64,000 nt of DNA, from NCBI GenBank assembly GCA_025062155.1, contig JANXAM010000002.1, positions 62,001 to 126,000 on the forward strand. Reading direction: 5' to 3'. A model generated the notes under the pieces. That model worked only from the letters and a program-made list of their open reading frames with translations. It searched no databases and was not told the DNA's origin. Shown piece after piece: positions 1 through 10,587 of this stretch (its first letter is position 1; every line of letters begins with the position of its first letter). Made by a program: the position numbers and the translations under genes. Origin of the DNA: Gloeomargarita sp. SKYB120. Lineage in GTDB: Bacteria > Cyanobacteriota > Cyanobacteriia > Gloeomargaritales > Gloeomargaritaceae.

Positions 1-1
1 G

Positions 2-334
2 GTGTTGGGAAGCATCGCCGCCGTCTTGGGGAGCGCTGGCATCTGGCAATTGGGAGAAAATCTGACGCCTTTGCCCCAGCCGAAGGAAGGTGGGCAATTG
101 GTAACGACGGGCGTTTATCGCTGGGTGCGCCATCCCATCTACAGCAGCGTGATTTTCCTGGCGTTGGCCTATGCAGTTTGGCGAGCTAGTTGGACGCACC
201 TGCTGGGCACAGGCGTGTTGTTCCTGTTTTTCGACCGCAAGGCCGCCCAGGAAGAGGCATGGTTGACAGCTAAATTCCCTGAGTACGAGACCTGCCGCCA
301 GCAGGTGAAAAAACTGATTCCTGGTCTCTACTGA
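2..334 (+). CDS. Isoprenylcysteine methyltransferase-like membrane protein (5' partial)
   Basis: This is the C-terminal part of a small membrane methyltransferase of the ICMT/phospholipid N-methyltransferase type. The block GVYRWVRHPIYSS followed by a hydrophobic segment and then an acidic EE-W-L-FPEY stretch is the family signature; the R-HP-Y part contacts SAM and the lipid head. The window starts inside the gene, so the apparent GTG at position 2 is probably not the true start and the upstream membrane helices are missing. The substrate cannot be read from the sequence: cyanobacteria use relatives of this fold in lipid and quinone methylation as well as in uncharacterised reactions. Confidence 0.7.
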   Translation: MLGSIAAVLGSAGIWQLGENLTPLPQPKEGGQLVTTGVYRWVRHPIYSSVIFLALAYAVWRASWTHLLGTGVLFLFFDRKAAQEEAWLTAKFPEYETCRQQVKKLIPGLY

Positions 335-738
335 AGCGGCGACATCAGTTCAATCGGCAAGCCGTCAGCGTCCTGAATAAAGGCCACGCGATACCGGTGC
401 GAGCCAATTTGCTGCTCCGTCGGGGGTAACAAGATCGCCGGTGCGGTTCCCAATCGCTGCTCTAGTTGCGCCAAACATTGCCCTACATCCGGCACCAGCA
501 ATGACAGGTGGTAATAGCCCACGTAATGTTCATCGCCAAAGGCATCAGGCGCAGGTCGGGGAATGGGCACCTGCATTAGTTCCAGACGGGTTCCGAGTCC
601 TTCGAGCCAGCAAGCCAGCGTGATGCCCGCCGTGAAGCGCTCCGTGACCTGAAACCCCAAGGCTTCATAAAACGCAATAGCCCGGTGAATGTCGCCCGTC
701 CGAATCGCTACGTGATGATACTGTCCTGCAATTGCCAT
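328..738 (-). CDS. VOC (glyoxalase/bleomycin resistance) family protein
   Basis: A single VOC module of about 136 residues with the expected beta-alpha-beta-beta-beta pattern. It opens with HHVAIRTGDIHRAIAFYEALGF and ends with the F-x-DADGLPIELM strand. The histidine in HHVA and the glutamate in PIELM sit where glyoxalase-I-type enzymes bind metal, so a metal-dependent lyase or dioxygenase is possible. Earlier in-frame ATGs at 759 and 813 exist; 738 is chosen because it begins just before the first beta strand and leaves room for a promoter opposite gcvP. The substrate is unknown. It converges with the methyltransferase at 2-334, overlapping it by a few bases. Confidence 0.7.
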   Translation of the reverse strand: MAIAGQYHHVAIRTGDIHRAIAFYEALGFQVTERFTAGITLACWLEGLGTRLELMQVPIPRPAPDAFGDEHYVGYYHLSLLVPDVGQCLAQLEQRLGTAPAILLPPTEQQIGSHRYRVAFIQDADGLPIELMSPLQ

Positions 739-818
739 TGCGCCGCAGAAGTTATCCATGTACACCAGTTTAGGGGCGCCTGCGCTAGGGTGGAAGGGAA
801 TGTGACTCCCCATGACCC

Positions 819-3674
819 ATGACGGATACGTTTTTAGCGCGTCACATCGGCCCGACGCCGGACGAGCAAGCAGCTATGTTGCGCTTTTTGGGCTGTCAGA
901 GCCTGGACGAGTTGATAGACCAGGCCATGCCGGCGACCCTGCGCACGACCACGCCATTGCAGATTCCGCCTGCCCAAACGGAGTACGAAGCACTGGCGAC
1001 CCTGAAACGCATGGCCCAGCGCAACCAGGTGTGGAAGAGTTACCAGGGCATGGGGTACTACGGGTGCATTACGCCGCCGGTTATTCAGCGCAACATCTTG
1101 GAAAATCCAGGCTGGTACACGGCTTACACCCCCTACCAAGCGGAGATTGCCCAGGGACGGCTGGAAGCGCTGTTTAATTTCCAGACCTTGATTACGGAAC
1201 TGACGGGGTTGGAAATTGCCAATGCGTCGTTGCTGGATGAGGCGACGGCGGCGGCGGAAGCCATGTTTTTGTGCTACCAGGCTCACCAGCAACAGCGCCG
1301 GACGTTTTGGGTGGATGCTCACTGCTGGCCCCAGACGCTGGCGGTGCTCCAAACCCGCGCCGAAGCTTTAGGCATCAACCTGCGCATCGCTCCCTTAAAC
1401 CAGTTCGCTTTGGACGACACCACCTGTGGGTGTCTGTGGCAATCGCCCAACTGTTACGGGGCGCTGGTGAACCCAGAAGCAGTGGTTGCCCAAGCCAAGG
1501 CGGTGGGAGCGCTCACAGTTATGGCGGCGGATATTCTGAGCTTGGTGTTGCTGAAACCGCCGGGTGCTTGGGGCGTGGACATCGCGATTGGGAGTACGCA
1601 ACGGTTAGGGGTGCCCTTGGGGTATGGGGGACCGCACGCGGCTTACTTCGCCACGCGGGAGCTGTACAAGCGGCTGGTGCCAGGGCGAATTGTGGGCTTG
1701 TCTAAGGACCGGCAAGGACGGCCTGCCTTGCGATTGGCGCTGCAAACGCGAGAGCAACACATCCGGCGAGAACGGGCCACGAGCAATATCTGCACGGCGC
1801 AGGTGTTGCTAGCAGTGGTCGCAAGCATGTACGCGGTCTATCACGGGCCGGAGGGACTGAAACGTATTGCTGAAGACATCCATCAGAAGGCACGAGTGCT
1901 GGCCATCGGGTGCAAACAATTGGGCTATCGGCTGCGGTCGCCGGTTTTCTTTGACACGGTGTTTCTCGAACTCCACCCTGAACAGCGGGATGCCCTGCAA
2001 CGGCGTTTTGCGGAGGCCCAGATCAATCTGAATTGGTTTTATCCGGAGGGCGTGGGCATCAGCCTGGACGAAACCACCACCTGGGCCGATGTGCAGCAAT
2101 TGCTGAGGCTGTTGAGCAGTCAACCAGCGTCGCCCTTGCAGTTAGAGATGCTGAAGGCGCAAACGACCACTGATGACTTGGCTGGTTGGAGACGCACTGA
2201 TGCATTTCTGCGGCAACCCGTCTTTCATCAATACCACTCGGAAACGGAATTTTTACGGTACGTGTGCCGGCTGGAGCGGCGGGATTTGTCCTTGACTACA
2301 GCGATGATGCCCCTGGGGTCCTGCACGATGAAGCTGAATGCCACCAGTGAAATGCTGCCCATTTCCTGGCCGGAATGGAATCAAATTCATCCGTTTGCGC
2401 CCTTGGAACAAACGCAGGGATACCAGCAGTTGTTTCAGGAGCTGGCGGCCTGGCTGGCGGACATCACGGGGTTGCCGGGGGTGTCGTTTCAACCCAACGC
2501 CGGCTCGCAGGGGGAACTGACGGGGTTGCTGGTCATTCGCAAGTACCACCAGCAGCGCGGTGAAGCCCAACGGCGGGTGTGTTTGATTCCCCAGTCAGCT
2601 CATGGGACGAATCCGGCCAGCGCGGTGATGGCGGGTTTGCAGGTGGTGCCGGTAGCCTGTGACCAGCAGGGAAATGTGGATATTGATGATTTGCGCCGCA
2701 AAGCCGAACAGTATGCCGACCAACTGGCGGCCCTGATGCTGACCTACCCATCCACCCATGGGGTGTTTGAAACCGGCGTGCAGGAGTTATGCGAGATCGT
2801 CCATCACTACGGCGGGCAAGTGTACTTAGACGGGGCGAATTTGAACGCGCTGGTAGGCTTGTGTCGTCCGGGCGAGCTGGGCTTCGATGTGTGTCATGTG
2901 AATTTGCACAAGACGTTTTGCATTCCCCACGGAGGCGGTGGACCAGGGATGGGCCCGATTGCGGTGGCAGCGCACCTGCGGGATTTCTTGCCGACGCATC
3001 CGGTGATTCCCACCGGTGGTTCCCAGAGCATTGGGACGGTGGCGGCGGCCCCCTGGAGTAGCGCCAGTATCTTGCCCATTTCCTGGATGTATATCGCCAT
3101 GATGGGGGCGGACGGATTGACCCAGGCGACGCGGGTGGCGATTCTCAACGCCAATTACATTGCCCAGCGACTCGACCCCTATTTCCCCGTGCTCTATCGC
3201 GGTAAAAACGGCTGGGTAGCCCACGAGTGCATCCTGGACCTGCGCCCCTTGAAGGCCCAAACCGGCGTGGACGTTGAAGATGTGGCCAAGCGCTTGATGG
3301 ACTATGGGTTCCATGCACCGACGGTGTCCTGGCCGGTGGCAGGGACGATGATGGTGGAACCTACCGAAAGCGAATCCTTAGCGGAACTGGACCGGTTTTG
3401 CGAGGCCATGATTGGCATCTATCACGAGGCGATGGCGATTGCCCGGGGGGAAGCAGACCCCAAGGACAACCTGCTCAAGAATGCGCCGCACCCGGCCGAA
3501 GTCTTGATCACCGACCACTGGACGCATCCCTACAGCCGGGAACAGGCGGCGTATCCGGTGCCGAGATTACGCACGTCCAAGTTCTGGCCGCCGGTGGCCC
3601 GCATTGACAACGCCTACGGAGACCGCCATCTGGTCTGTAGTTGCCCATCAGTGGATGAGTTCTCCCTGGGTTGA
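819..3674 (+). CDS. gcvP: Glycine dehydrogenase (aminomethyl-transferring), P protein
   Basis: P protein of the glycine cleavage system, 951 residues, close to the usual length of the fused bacterial form. It decarboxylates glycine on pyridoxal phosphate and passes the aminomethyl group to lipoyl-GcvH. In cyanobacteria this recycles photorespiratory glycine. The N terminus (FLARHIGPT) is typical. The PLP lysine is Lys698 in [16 protein letters not shown], followed by the conserved [14 protein letters not shown] stretch. The C terminus [13 protein letters not shown] is also canonical. The 3' end runs into the priA start, so the two genes are probably co-transcribed. gcvT and gcvH are not in the window. 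Confidence 0.97.
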   Translation: MTDTFLARHIGPTPDEQAAMLRFLGCQSLDELIDQAMPATLRTTTPLQIPPAQTEYEALATLKRMAQRNQVWKSYQGMGYYGCITPPVIQRNILENPGWYTAYTPYQAEIAQGRLEALFNFQTLITELTGLEIANASLLDEATAAAEAMFLCYQAHQQQRRTFWVDAHCWPQTLAVLQTRAEALGINLRIAPLNQFALDDTTCGCLWQSPNCYGALVNPEAVVAQAKAVGALTVMAADILSLVLLKPPGAWGVDIAIGSTQRLGVPLGYGGPHAAYFATRELYKRLVPGRIVGLSKDRQGRPALRLALQTREQHIRRERATSNICTAQVLLAVVASMYAVYHGPEGLKRIAEDIHQKARVLAIGCKQLGYRLRSPVFFDTVFLELHPEQRDALQRRFAEAQINLNWFYPEGVGISLDETTTWADVQQLLRLLSSQPASPLQLEMLKAQTTTDDLAGWRRTDAFLRQPVFHQYHSETEFLRYVCRLERRDLSLTTAMMPLGSCTMKLNATSEMLPISWPEWNQIHPFAPLEQTQGYQQLFQELAAWLADITGLPGVSFQPNAGSQGELTGLLVIRKYHQQRGEAQRRVCLIPQSAHGTNPASAVMAGLQVVPVACDQQGNVDIDDLRRKAEQYADQLAALMLTYPSTHGVFETGVQELCEIVHHYGGQVYLDGANLNALVGLCRPGELGFDVCHVNLHKTFCIPHGGGGPGMGPIAVAAHLRDFLPTHPVIPTGGSQSIGTVAAAPWSSASILPISWMYIAMMGADGLTQATRVAILNANYIAQRLDPYFPVLYRGKNGWVAHECILDLRPLKAQTGVDVEDVAKRLMDYGFHAPTVSWPVAGTMMVEPTESESLAELDRFCEAMIGIYHEAMAIARGEADPKDNLLKNAPHPAEVLITDHWTHPYSREQAAYPVPRLRTSKFWPPVARIDNAYGDRHLVCSCPSVDEFSLG

Positions 3675-6036
3675 AGTCCTGGTGGACGTTCCGGGCACAG
3701 CGGAGGTGCTTACTTACGCAGCCGCAGACGCCCTGCCGGGAGACGTGGTGCAAGTCCCGGTGGGGGCCCGGACAGTTTTGGGGCTGGTGCTGGGTTGGCT
3801 AAACGAATTGCCGCCGGCATTGCCGCCCGCCCAAGTGAAACCGGTTACAGCCGTCGTACATCGCCAGTTGTTTCCGCCGGATTACGCGCCTTTGTTGCAA
3901 AAAGTTGCCGATTACTACCAGGTGTCCCTGGCATCGGTCTGGCGCTTGGCTTTGCCCCCTGGGGTGTTCCGGCGCAGTCAAACCCGTATCCGGCTAGCGA
4001 CTACCGAGATACCGGCCCATCTATCTAAAAGGGCGCACCAAGTGTGGGAACTCCTGCGCCAGGGGAGCGGGGATTACAGCCGCCGGTACATAGAGCAACA
4101 GGCGCCCGGTTGCCAGAGCGCTCTGCGGGAGTTGACCAAAAAGGGTGTGATTACGTCCTACTGCACCTTTCCACCGTCGCCCCAGACCCAGTACCGCACC
4201 TGCGTGACGTTGATAGGCGAAAGCTCAACCCCCTTGACCCCGGCGCAAAAACGGGTGGTGGCTTGGCTGCGGCACCAGGGGGGTGAAGCGTGGCTGACAG
4301 ACGTCCAGCAGCAGGCAAAAACCAGCACGACCACGCTGCGGAAACTGGCGGAATTGGGTGTGATTGCCCTGGATAAACGGCCCTGGTTACGGCGGGAAAT
4401 GCAAGTAGTGGCTCCTGACCAACCCCGTCACCTGACACTGGCACAACGAAAGGCCGTTGACCACATCCTACGAGCGATTGACGCCGGTGCCTACACCGAA
4501 ATCCTGCTGCACGGGGTCACGGGTTCCGGCAAGACGGAGGTGTATTTGCAGGCGATTACTGAAGTGATTCGCCGGGGCCGGCAAGCGCTGGTGTTGTTGC
4601 CAGAAATTGGTCTAACGCCCCAGGTAACCGACCGGTTCCGGGCGCGGTTGGGAGCGCAGGTGTGGGTCTATCACAGCGGGCTATCGGCGGGGGAGCGCTA
4701 CGACACGTGGCGGGCCATCTGGCAAGGAGAAGCCACCGTCGTGATTGGCACGCGCTCAGCCGTGTTTGCCCCCTTGCCCCAGTTGGGCCTGGTGGTGTTG
4801 GACGAAGAGCACGATGCCAGTTTCAAGCAAAGCCAAATGGCGCCCTGTTATCACGCCCAGACAGTGGCGCGGTGGCGAGCGCAAATGGCCCACTGTCCGA
4901 TAGTGCTAGGTTCGGCCACCCCTAGCGCTGAGACGTGGCATCGCTTGGGGGGAAGTGCGAATTACCTGGTTCTGCCGGAGCGGATTCCCCCCCGTCCCTT
5001 GCCGCCGATTCACCTGGTGGATATGCGCACGGAGTTGGCCCAGCACAATTTTTCGCTCTTTAGCCGGCTGGTGCAGCAGAAGCTGGTCGAGCGGGTGTCA
5101 CGGGGCGAACAGGTGATGATATTCGTTCCACGCCGGGGTCATAGCACCTTTGTGTCCTGTCGCGCCTGCGGTTACGTCCTGGAATGTCCCCGCTGTGACG
5201 TGTCCATGACCTATCACCAGGAGCATCCCGAACAAATCCCCCTGCTGTATTGCCACTACTGCAACTGGCGCCAGGGATTGCCCCAGCGCTGTCCAGCCTG
5301 CGGGTCACCCTATTTCAAACACTTTGGCTGTGGGACGCAGCGGGTGGTGCAGGAACTCCAGCGGCTCTGGCCCCGATGGCGGGTGTTGCGTTACGACCGG
5401 GACAGCACCAGTACCAAGGGCGCGCACCGGGACATTCTGACGCAATTTCAAGCAGGGGATGCCGACGTGCTGGTGGGAACGCAGATGTTGACCAAGGGCC
5501 TAGATTTGCCGCAGGTGACGCTGGTGGTGGTGTTAGCTGCCGATGGACTGTTACACCTGGCGGACTTTCGAGCGCAAGAACGGGCAGCCCAAACGTTTTT
5601 GCAAGTGGCGGGACGTGCAGGCCGGGGTGACCAACCAGGCGAAGTCATTATCCAGACCTACAACCCTGACCATCCCGTGCTGCAAGCGGTGCGAGCGTAT
5701 GACTATGCAGGGCTGATGCGCCGGGAATTGCAGCAGCGCCAGGAGTTGGGCTATCCCCCTTGGGGCCGCTTGGTGCTGTTGCGCTTTAGTGGGCTGGACG
5801 CGCATCGCGTGCAACACACAGCCGAACGGTTGGCCGTCCAGTTGCAAGCAGGTCCCTGGGAGTGTATCGGCCCTGCGCCGGCGTTTATCCCCCGTGTGGC
5901 CAATCGCTATCGCTGGCAGTTGCTGTTGAAACAAACGGCAGAAGAAACTCCCTGGCCTGATTTGCGCCCCTTGCACCGCCTATGCCCCCAAGATGTGCAG
6001 TTACTGATAGACGTGGACCCTTGGGAATTGCTGTAG
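3655..6036 (+). CDS. priA: Primosomal protein N' (replication restart helicase PriA)
   Basis: A 3'-to-5' DNA helicase that reloads the replisome at stalled forks. The protein has the N-terminal DNA-binding region, a Walker A GVTGSGKT near residue 290, the DEEH Walker B near residue 384, and the eight-cysteine zinc-binding insertion between about residues 500 and 555 ([21 protein letters not shown]). The helicase motif [10 protein letters not shown] follows. An upstream in-frame start exists at 3604; ATG 3655 is preferred because the family begins just before WVEVLVDVP, giving 793 residues and a 20-base overlap with gcvP. The stop lies 25 bases before RNA copy A. Confidence 0.96.
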   Translation: MSSPWVEVLVDVPGTAEVLTYAAADALPGDVVQVPVGARTVLGLVLGWLNELPPALPPAQVKPVTAVVHRQLFPPDYAPLLQKVADYYQVSLASVWRLALPPGVFRRSQTRIRLATTEIPAHLSKRAHQVWELLRQGSGDYSRRYIEQQAPGCQSALRELTKKGVITSYCTFPPSPQTQYRTCVTLIGESSTPLTPAQKRVVAWLRHQGGEAWLTDVQQQAKTSTTTLRKLAELGVIALDKRPWLRREMQVVAPDQPRHLTLAQRKAVDHILRAIDAGAYTEILLHGVTGSGKTEVYLQAITEVIRRGRQALVLLPEIGLTPQVTDRFRARLGAQVWVYHSGLSAGERYDTWRAIWQGEATVVIGTRSAVFAPLPQLGLVVLDEEHDASFKQSQMAPCYHAQTVARWRAQMAHCPIVLGSATPSAETWHRLGGSANYLVLPERIPPRPLPPIHLVDMRTELAQHNFSLFSRLVQQKLVERVSRGEQVMIFVPRRGHSTFVSCRACGYVLECPRCDVSMTYHQEHPEQIPLLYCHYCNWRQGLPQRCPACGSPYFKHFGCGTQRVVQELQRLWPRWRVLRYDRDSTSTKGAHRDILTQFQAGDADVLVGTQMLTKGLDLPQVTLVVVLAADGLLHLADFRAQERAAQTFLQVAGRAGRGDQPGEVIIQTYNPDHPVLQAVRAYDYAGLMRRELQQRQELGYPPWGRLVLLRFSGLDAHRVQHTAERLAVQLQAGPWECIGPAPAFIPRVANRYRWQLLLKQTAEETPWPDLRPLHRLCPQDVQLLIDVDPWELL

Positions 6037-6061
6037 CTGGAAGCTTGGGGTACAGGGTAGG

Positions 6062-6498
6062 CAACTGTTGAACGCTTTATACACTCTCATAGCCAGAAAT
6101 GAACATCCGTTCTAGGCAGCTGGACAGACAATTGTGGCTTTGGCCATCATGGTATTGTGCCCAGGTGAGAAGCCAGCCTGCCAAGTTCTGCTTGGCACAG
6201 TCTCCACGGCACCTTCCCCTACCCGTGAGGAATCGGGGCAAGCATGTGTGGAGGTTGTGGCTGCTTCTTACCCAGGTATTAGCGGCAGTTGTACTGCAGT
6301 CACTGTGTCGGGACTGTCTCTAGCGACCGCCGGTTAGGGATGGTCGGCCACCTACCACCCCGAGTGCGTGGTCTGAGTGCAACAGTGACTTGCCGGCGAA
6401 ACTCCGGCACGCTCCGCTCCCGCTGGCGGCGGGGGAAGTTGTTGGGAGAGCCGTTCGCCCAGCAGCCTGTGGAGAAATGTCCATGGTTTTAGGAACGG
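6062..6498 (+). ncRNA. Candidate structured RNA, copy A (paralogue of 37432-37874)
   Basis: This 437-bp gene-free stretch is clearly homologous to 37432-37874. Both copies start at CAACTGTTGAAC and run to GGAACGG, and by eye most positions match. No reading frame is kept between them, but pairing is kept. GTGGCTGC (6257-6264) pairs with GCAGTCAC (6296-6303), while copy B has GCAACTGC with GCAGTTGC, so three pairs changed on both sides. CCCC/GGGG (6216-6219, 6235-6238) corresponds to TTTC/GAAA in copy B. GCCAAG/CTTGGC (6180-6196) is kept with a different loop. Identity is unknown: a stand-alone ncRNA, or a non-autonomous mobile element carrying a guide-type RNA. Strand is inferred from the terminator at its 3' end. 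Confidence 0.72.
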
Positions 6499-6519
6499 TA
6501 CAGCCCCGTTCTTGTTTTT
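6493..6519 (+). terminator. Rho-independent terminator closing RNA copy A
   Basis: GAACGG (6493-6498) pairs perfectly with CCGTTC (6506-6511) across a 7-nt loop and is followed by TTGTTTTT. The T-run is only on the plus strand, so it ends transcription coming from RNA copy A (or from priA). The left arm belongs to the sequence shared with copy B, while the right arm does not occur there. It finishes one base before the stop codon of the convergent methyltransferase. Confidence 0.75.
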
Positions 6520-6520
6520 C

Positions 6521-7360
6521 TCAAGTGGCCTCGCTGTCATTTCGCCGTCCCCATATGCGGACACCACCCACATTGCCCCCTGCAAAAAGCTCGGCAACCG
6601 CTTGGTAAAAGGCTAAATAGCTCTCCACTAGTTCGTCGCCGTGTTTTTGACGGTAGTGGTTTTGCTGCGCCTGAAAGGCGACATACCGCTGTTGCACCCA
6701 ATCGCGCCATAGGGGGGTGACGTTTTCCCAGGCAATCTGGGCAAAGCCGGCCTGCTGCAAATGGGTTTGGTACTGCTCGAGGGTGGGTAAGGTGGGACAG
6801 GCGACCATTTGGGCTAGGGTCTCGCGCTCACGGGGCGTTAGGGGTTGCAGTTGCACGTAGTCTTCGATGTAAAAACGCCCGCCGGGTTTCAACACCGCCG
6901 CACACTGGGCAAACAAGCGGTGACGGTCGGGGATGTGCAGAAAAACCAGCAGCGAGAGCCAAGCATCGTACTGTCCCGGCACGCCCTGGAGAACATCGCC
7001 CTGCAGAAACCGGACTCGGTCGGCCAAGCCGGTGCGCTCGGTGAGTTCAACGGCCATCTGGCACAGACAGGGTTGCAGCTCTAAACCGGTGACCTGACAC
7101 CCCACCCGCTCAGCGAGGTAACGCGCCGTGCCGCCGACGCCTGCCCCGATGTCCAGCACGTGGGATTGCGCGGTGATCCCCAGCCGTTCGATAGCGTGGT
7201 CAATAGCGCTCGTGCCGCAGTAGTGGTAGTGGTCCAGACCCCGCAGATCCGCCAGCGTCAGTCGCTCCGGCAAACCGGCCAATTCCCCCTGTAAAAAGGG
7301 CAAACGGTAGCGATACATGCGGGCGAGGGCGTCGTTCATAAGTCGTGTTACGTTTAACAT
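6521..7360 (-). CDS. Class I SAM-dependent methyltransferase
   Basis: A 279-residue small-molecule methyltransferase. Motif I is [17 protein letters not shown], with the acidic residue that binds SAM ribose in TGLELQP. A DVLQ region follows, and then [12 protein letters not shown], which is the post-II/III region of sarcosine, phosphoethanolamine and tocopherol-type methyltransferases. The N terminus ([20 protein letters not shown]) resembles that broad group. The product acted on cannot be determined. The gene is divergent from aspS and convergent with RNA copy A. A shorter start at Met8 is possible. Confidence 0.8.
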   Translation of the reverse strand: MLNVTRLMNDALARMYRYRLPFLQGELAGLPERLTLADLRGLDHYHYCGTSAIDHAIERLGITAQSHVLDIGAGVGGTARYLAERVGCQVTGLELQPCLCQMAVELTERTGLADRVRFLQGDVLQGVPGQYDAWLSLLVFLHIPDRHRLFAQCAAVLKPGGRFYIEDYVQLQPLTPRERETLAQMVACPTLPTLEQYQTHLQQAGFAQIAWENVTPLWRDWVQQRYVAFQAQQNHYRQKHGDELVESYLAFYQAVAELFAGGNVGGVRIWGRRNDSEAT

Positions 7361-7428
7361 CCCGCCCGATTGTAGCCCAACAGGGCGCCCAAAGGGATAC
7401 TATAAAAAAGCACTTTTGGGCGTTGGGC

Positions 7429-9213
7429 ATGCGCAGTCATCTCTGTGGGCAACTGGGGGCTGCTGAAATCGGCCAGACGGTGCAACTGTGCGGCTGGGTC
7501 GAACATTGCCGCGACCACGGGGGCGTCATCTTTTTTGACCTGCGGGATTACAGCGGGCGCGTCCAGATTGTCAGCGACCCGGAGCGCACGCCCCAGTCCT
7601 ATCCCCTGGCCCAGCAGTTGCGCCTGGAATCGGTGGTGCAGGTCAAGGGAACCGTCAGCCAGCGACCGCCCGGCTCAGAAAATCCCCGGCTTGCCACCGG
7701 CGCTATTGAGATTTACGCCACGGAACTGCAAATTCTCAATCCGGTCACCCGCGCCTTGCCCTTTGCCGTGAGCGGGAGTGAACCGGTGCGGGAGGAACTA
7801 CGCCTGAAATATCGCTACCTGGCGCTGCGGGGGGACAAGCTCCAGCAAAACCTGCGCCTGCGTCACCGGGTGGTGCAATGCATCCGCCGCTACCTCGAAG
7901 ACCAACTGGGGTTCTTGGAGGTGGAAACCCCCATGCTCACCCGTTCGACGCCGGAAGGCGCGCGGGATTACCTGGTGCCGTCACGCATTTATCCCGGCCA
8001 GTGTTATGCCCTGCCCCAATCCCCCCAACTGTTCAAGCAATTGCTCATGGTCTCCGGCTGCGACCGCTATTACCAGATCGCTCGCTGTTTTCGGGATGAG
8101 GATTTGCGCGCAGACCGCCAGCCGGAATTCACCCAGCTCGATATGGAGTTGAGTTTTGTGTCCCTCGAGGACATGCTCCGGTTGAACGAGGAGCTGGTGT
8201 GTCACGTGCTCTACAAAATCAAGGGCATCCAGTTGCCGCGTCCGTTTCCCCGCTTGACCTACCAGCAGGCACTCGACCAATACGGCACCGACCGCCCTGA
8301 TACGCGGTTTGACTTGCGCCTGGTGGACGTTTCGGATGTGCTGGCTGACTGCGGGTTTCGGGTGTTTCGGGAAGCGGTGCAAAGCGGGGGCATCGTCAAA
8401 GTCCTGCCGGTGCCGGCAACCCAGGCCCAGACCATTGCCAACGTGCGCATCAAACCCGGAGGTGACCTGTTCCGGCTCGTGACGGAGGCGGGAGCGAAAG
8501 GTCTGGCCTATATCCGGGTGCGCGAGGGCTACGAACTGGACACCATTGGCGCGATAAAGGACCACCTCACAGACACCCAAAAACAAGCCCTGCTGGAGCG
8601 CACCCAGGCCCGACCGGGAGATTTGCTCCTGTTTGGGGCGGGACCGGCACCGGTGGTGAATAAATCGCTGGACCACCTGCGACAACACCTGGGGCAAGAG
8701 TTTCAGCTCATGGACCCCGACGCCATTGCTCTGGTGTGGGTGGTGGATTTTCCCCTGGTGGAGTGGAATCCCGACGAGCAGCGCTACGAAGCGCTCCATC
8801 ACCCGTTTACGGCGCCCCACCCCGACGATGTGGAGCATTTAGAGCGGGCGCGCGCTTTGGCCTACGACCTGGTGTGGAACGGTACAGAACTTGGCGGCGG
8901 CAGCCTGCGCAACTACCAGCGCCCGATCCAAGAAAAAATCTTTCAGCTCATCGGGTTAACGCCCGCCGAGTACGAGGAGAAGTTTGGTTTCTTGCTGGAG
9001 GCCTTGGAGTACGGCGCGCCGCCGCACGGGGGCATTGCCTACGGCTTGGACCGCTGGGTGATGCTGCTAGCGGGAGCAGATTCGATTCGGGAGGTGATGG
9101 CCTTTCCCAAGACCCAGCAGGCGCGGGATTTGCTCACCAATGCGCCCGCGCCTGTCGCTCCCGAACAGTTGCAAGAGCTGCACGTCCGGTTTGAGTTGCC
9201 CCAGGACGCCTAA
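7429..9213 (+). CDS. aspS: Aspartyl-tRNA synthetase
   Basis: A class IIb aminoacyl-tRNA synthetase of 594 residues, the long bacterial type with an inserted GAD domain in the middle of the catalytic core. The N-terminal OB fold ([20 protein letters not shown]) binds the anticodon. Motif 2 is [18 protein letters not shown] and motif 3 is [13 protein letters not shown]. An open frame extends upstream to 7345, but ATG 7429 matches the family start (MRSHLCGQL) and follows an AT-rich -10-like segment (TATAAA, about 7401). Bacteria that also use Asp-tRNA(Asn) amidation have this enzyme type; discrimination cannot be read here. Confidence 0.96.
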   Translation: MRSHLCGQLGAAEIGQTVQLCGWVEHCRDHGGVIFFDLRDYSGRVQIVSDPERTPQSYPLAQQLRLESVVQVKGTVSQRPPGSENPRLATGAIEIYATELQILNPVTRALPFAVSGSEPVREELRLKYRYLALRGDKLQQNLRLRHRVVQCIRRYLEDQLGFLEVETPMLTRSTPEGARDYLVPSRIYPGQCYALPQSPQLFKQLLMVSGCDRYYQIARCFRDEDLRADRQPEFTQLDMELSFVSLEDMLRLNEELVCHVLYKIKGIQLPRPFPRLTYQQALDQYGTDRPDTRFDLRLVDVSDVLADCGFRVFREAVQSGGIVKVLPVPATQAQTIANVRIKPGGDLFRLVTEAGAKGLAYIRVREGYELDTIGAIKDHLTDTQKQALLERTQARPGDLLLFGAGPAPVVNKSLDHLRQHLGQEFQLMDPDAIALVWVVDFPLVEWNPDEQRYEALHHPFTAPHPDDVEHLERARALAYDLVWNGTELGGGSLRNYQRPIQEKIFQLIGLTPAEYEEKFGFLLEALEYGAPPHGGIAYGLDRWVMLLAGADSIREVMAFPKTQQARDLLTNAPAPVAPEQLQELHVRFELPQDA

Positions 9214-9218
9214 CCTCA

Positions 9219-9572
9219 ATGGAAGTGCCCCCCGCCTTTGCCCTAGCGGTTGAGCAGTTTAACCAAGGGGAGTACTACGCCTGTCACGACACCCTCGAAG
9301 CCCTGTGGCACGAGGCCAGTGAACCGCATCGCACGCTCTACCAGGGACTCCTGCAAATCGCCGTCGCTGGGTATCACCACCGTCAGGGCAATCTCCGGGG
9401 CGCTACGCTGCTGCTGGGGGAAGGATTGACCCGCTTGCGCCGTTGTCCCGAGTTACCGGCAGAATGGGACTTTGCGGCGTTGATCGCCCAAGCGCAGACC
9501 CTGCTGGAGGCCCTGCAACAGGCACCGGCGACACCCCCTGCTTTCACCCTGACCTTGCCCCGCCTATCGTGA
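9219..9572 (+). CDS. DUF309 family protein
   Basis: A 117-residue helical protein of the DUF309 family, recognised from FNQGEYYACHDTLEALWHEA followed by YQGLLQIAVAGYHHRQGN and a GA-LL-G-L motif. These residues form the conserved H-x3-E and Y-Q-G-x-I-Q clusters of the family. The biochemical role is not known. It starts 5 bases after aspS and is probably translated from the same message. Confidence 0.85.
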   Translation: MEVPPAFALAVEQFNQGEYYACHDTLEALWHEASEPHRTLYQGLLQIAVAGYHHRQGNLRGATLLLGEGLTRLRRCPELPAEWDFAALIAQAQTLLEALQQAPATPPAFTLTLPRLS

Positions 9573-9634
9573 GAAAATGTGTTACAATTAGCAACAAATT
9601 TTAGTGTTACGTTGCGTTTCGTTAAGGAAGGGGG

Positions 9635-10168
9635 ATGGTCATGATGGTGCCATGGGCGATGCGGTTAGCAGACTTTTTGCGAGCAGAGCGGGAGTGGCCG
9701 GTGGGACAGCAGGTGACCTGGACGCTGTTGCGGGTGGTGGCTGGCGTGGTCATGATTCACAATGGTTTGGACAAGCTGGCGGACATTCCGGGATTTGCGG
9801 AAGCCTATGTGCAGGTAATTGGGCTACCGTTTCCCATCTTTTTCTCCTACGCAGCGGCCTGGGCGGAGCTAGCGGGTTCCGTGCTGGTAATTCTGGGATT
9901 GGCGACCCGCCCAGCAGCCTTGAGTTTGGTTGTGACGATGGCGGTGGCGATTTATCACCACATCAAGGTGGCGGGTTTCGGGATCGCGTTTCTGGAGCTG
10001 CCCAGTTTGTATGCGGCCTGCTTCCTGCTGTTTACGGTCAACGGGGCGGGTCCCATTTCCCTGGACCACTGGCTGGGTGAGCGGTTGACCCGCTGGCTAC
10101 AAGCCCAACGGCTGCAAAAGCTCGATGCAGCGCTGCCCAAGACGCCGGTGGGGGCTGGGCGTTCCTAG
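9635..10168 (+). CDS. DoxX family membrane protein
   Basis: About 177 residues with four hydrophobic helices. The DoxX pattern is visible: LRVVAGVVMIHNGLDKL in helix 1, then a PFP-containing loop, AAAWAELAGSVLVILGLATR in helix 2-3, and an alanine-rich last helix. The family is annotated as quinol oxidase-like or oxidoreductase-associated, but its reaction is mostly unproven. A strong Shine-Dalgarno run (AAGGAAGGGGG) just upstream favours ATG 9641 or 9644 rather than 9635. A TACAAT hexamer at 9583-9588 could be its -10 box, but no good -35 accompanies it. Confidence 0.85.
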   Translation: MVMMVPWAMRLADFLRAEREWPVGQQVTWTLLRVVAGVVMIHNGLDKLADIPGFAEAYVQVIGLPFPIFFSYAAAWAELAGSVLVILGLATRPAALSLVVTMAVAIYHHIKVAGFGIAFLELPSLYAACFLLFTVNGAGPISLDHWLGERLTRWLQAQRLQKLDAALPKTPVGAGRS

Positions 10169-10218
10169 ACTCCTTCAGCCCGCGCTTGGTAGCATGGGAC
10201 TAGGTTGAAGAGGCATCC

Positions 10219-10587
10219 ATGCCCACAGTCCTGCTGGTTGAGGACGTTCAGACCGAAGCGGCCCTGCTGGCCAGTTATCTCCAGGGGGAAGGGTTCTTGG
10301 TGCAACGGGTGGCCAGTGCCGAAGAGGCCCACGCTTACCTGGCCAAGCAAAAACCAGATTTGATTGTCCTCGACGTGGTCTTGCCAGGAGAAAGTGGGTT
10401 TGAACTCTGTCGCCGGCTCAAGAAGCAACCCGAGACAGCGTCCATTCCCGTCATTATCTGCTCTAGCAAGCAGGGGGACATTGACAAGTTCTGGGGGATG
10501 AAGCAGGGCGCATCGGCTTACCTCACCAAACCTGTGAACAAGGAGGAGCTAATCCGCACGGCGCGTAGCCTGGTAGGACGGCTCTGA
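10219..10587 (+). CDS. Stand-alone response regulator receiver (CheY/PilH-like)
   Basis: A 122-residue receiver domain with no output domain. The acidic pocket is VEDV near the start, the phospho-acceptor aspartate is in LIVLDVVLPGESG (about residue 52), and the conserved lysine is in YLTKPV. Single-domain regulators like this work in chemotaxis or type IV pilus signalling in cyanobacteria (PilG/PilH-like), but no partner kinase is in the window. The last 39 bases overlap the 3' end of the convergent cbiC gene. Confidence 0.9.
   Translation: MPTVLLVEDVQTEAALLASYLQGEGFLVQRVASAEEAHAYLAKQKPDLIVLDVVLPGESGFELCRRLKKQPETASIPVIICSSKQGDIDKFWGMKQGASAYLTKPVNKEELIRTARSLVGRL

Noticed and set aside
834-1352. 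Long open frames antisense to gcvP
   Set aside because: High GC content produces spurious frames; they have no family resemblance and gcvP is unmistakable.
6099-6492. Small proteins encoded in RNA copy A (and matching ones in copy B)
   Set aside because: The homologous stretches fall in different frames with indels between copies; start codons are not shared and ribosome sites are absent.
6062-6498. Group II intron, RNase P RNA or 6S RNA
   Set aside because: No domain V GAAA hairpin or GUGYG start, no RNase P core such as GAGGAAAGTCC, and the length does not suit 6S RNA.
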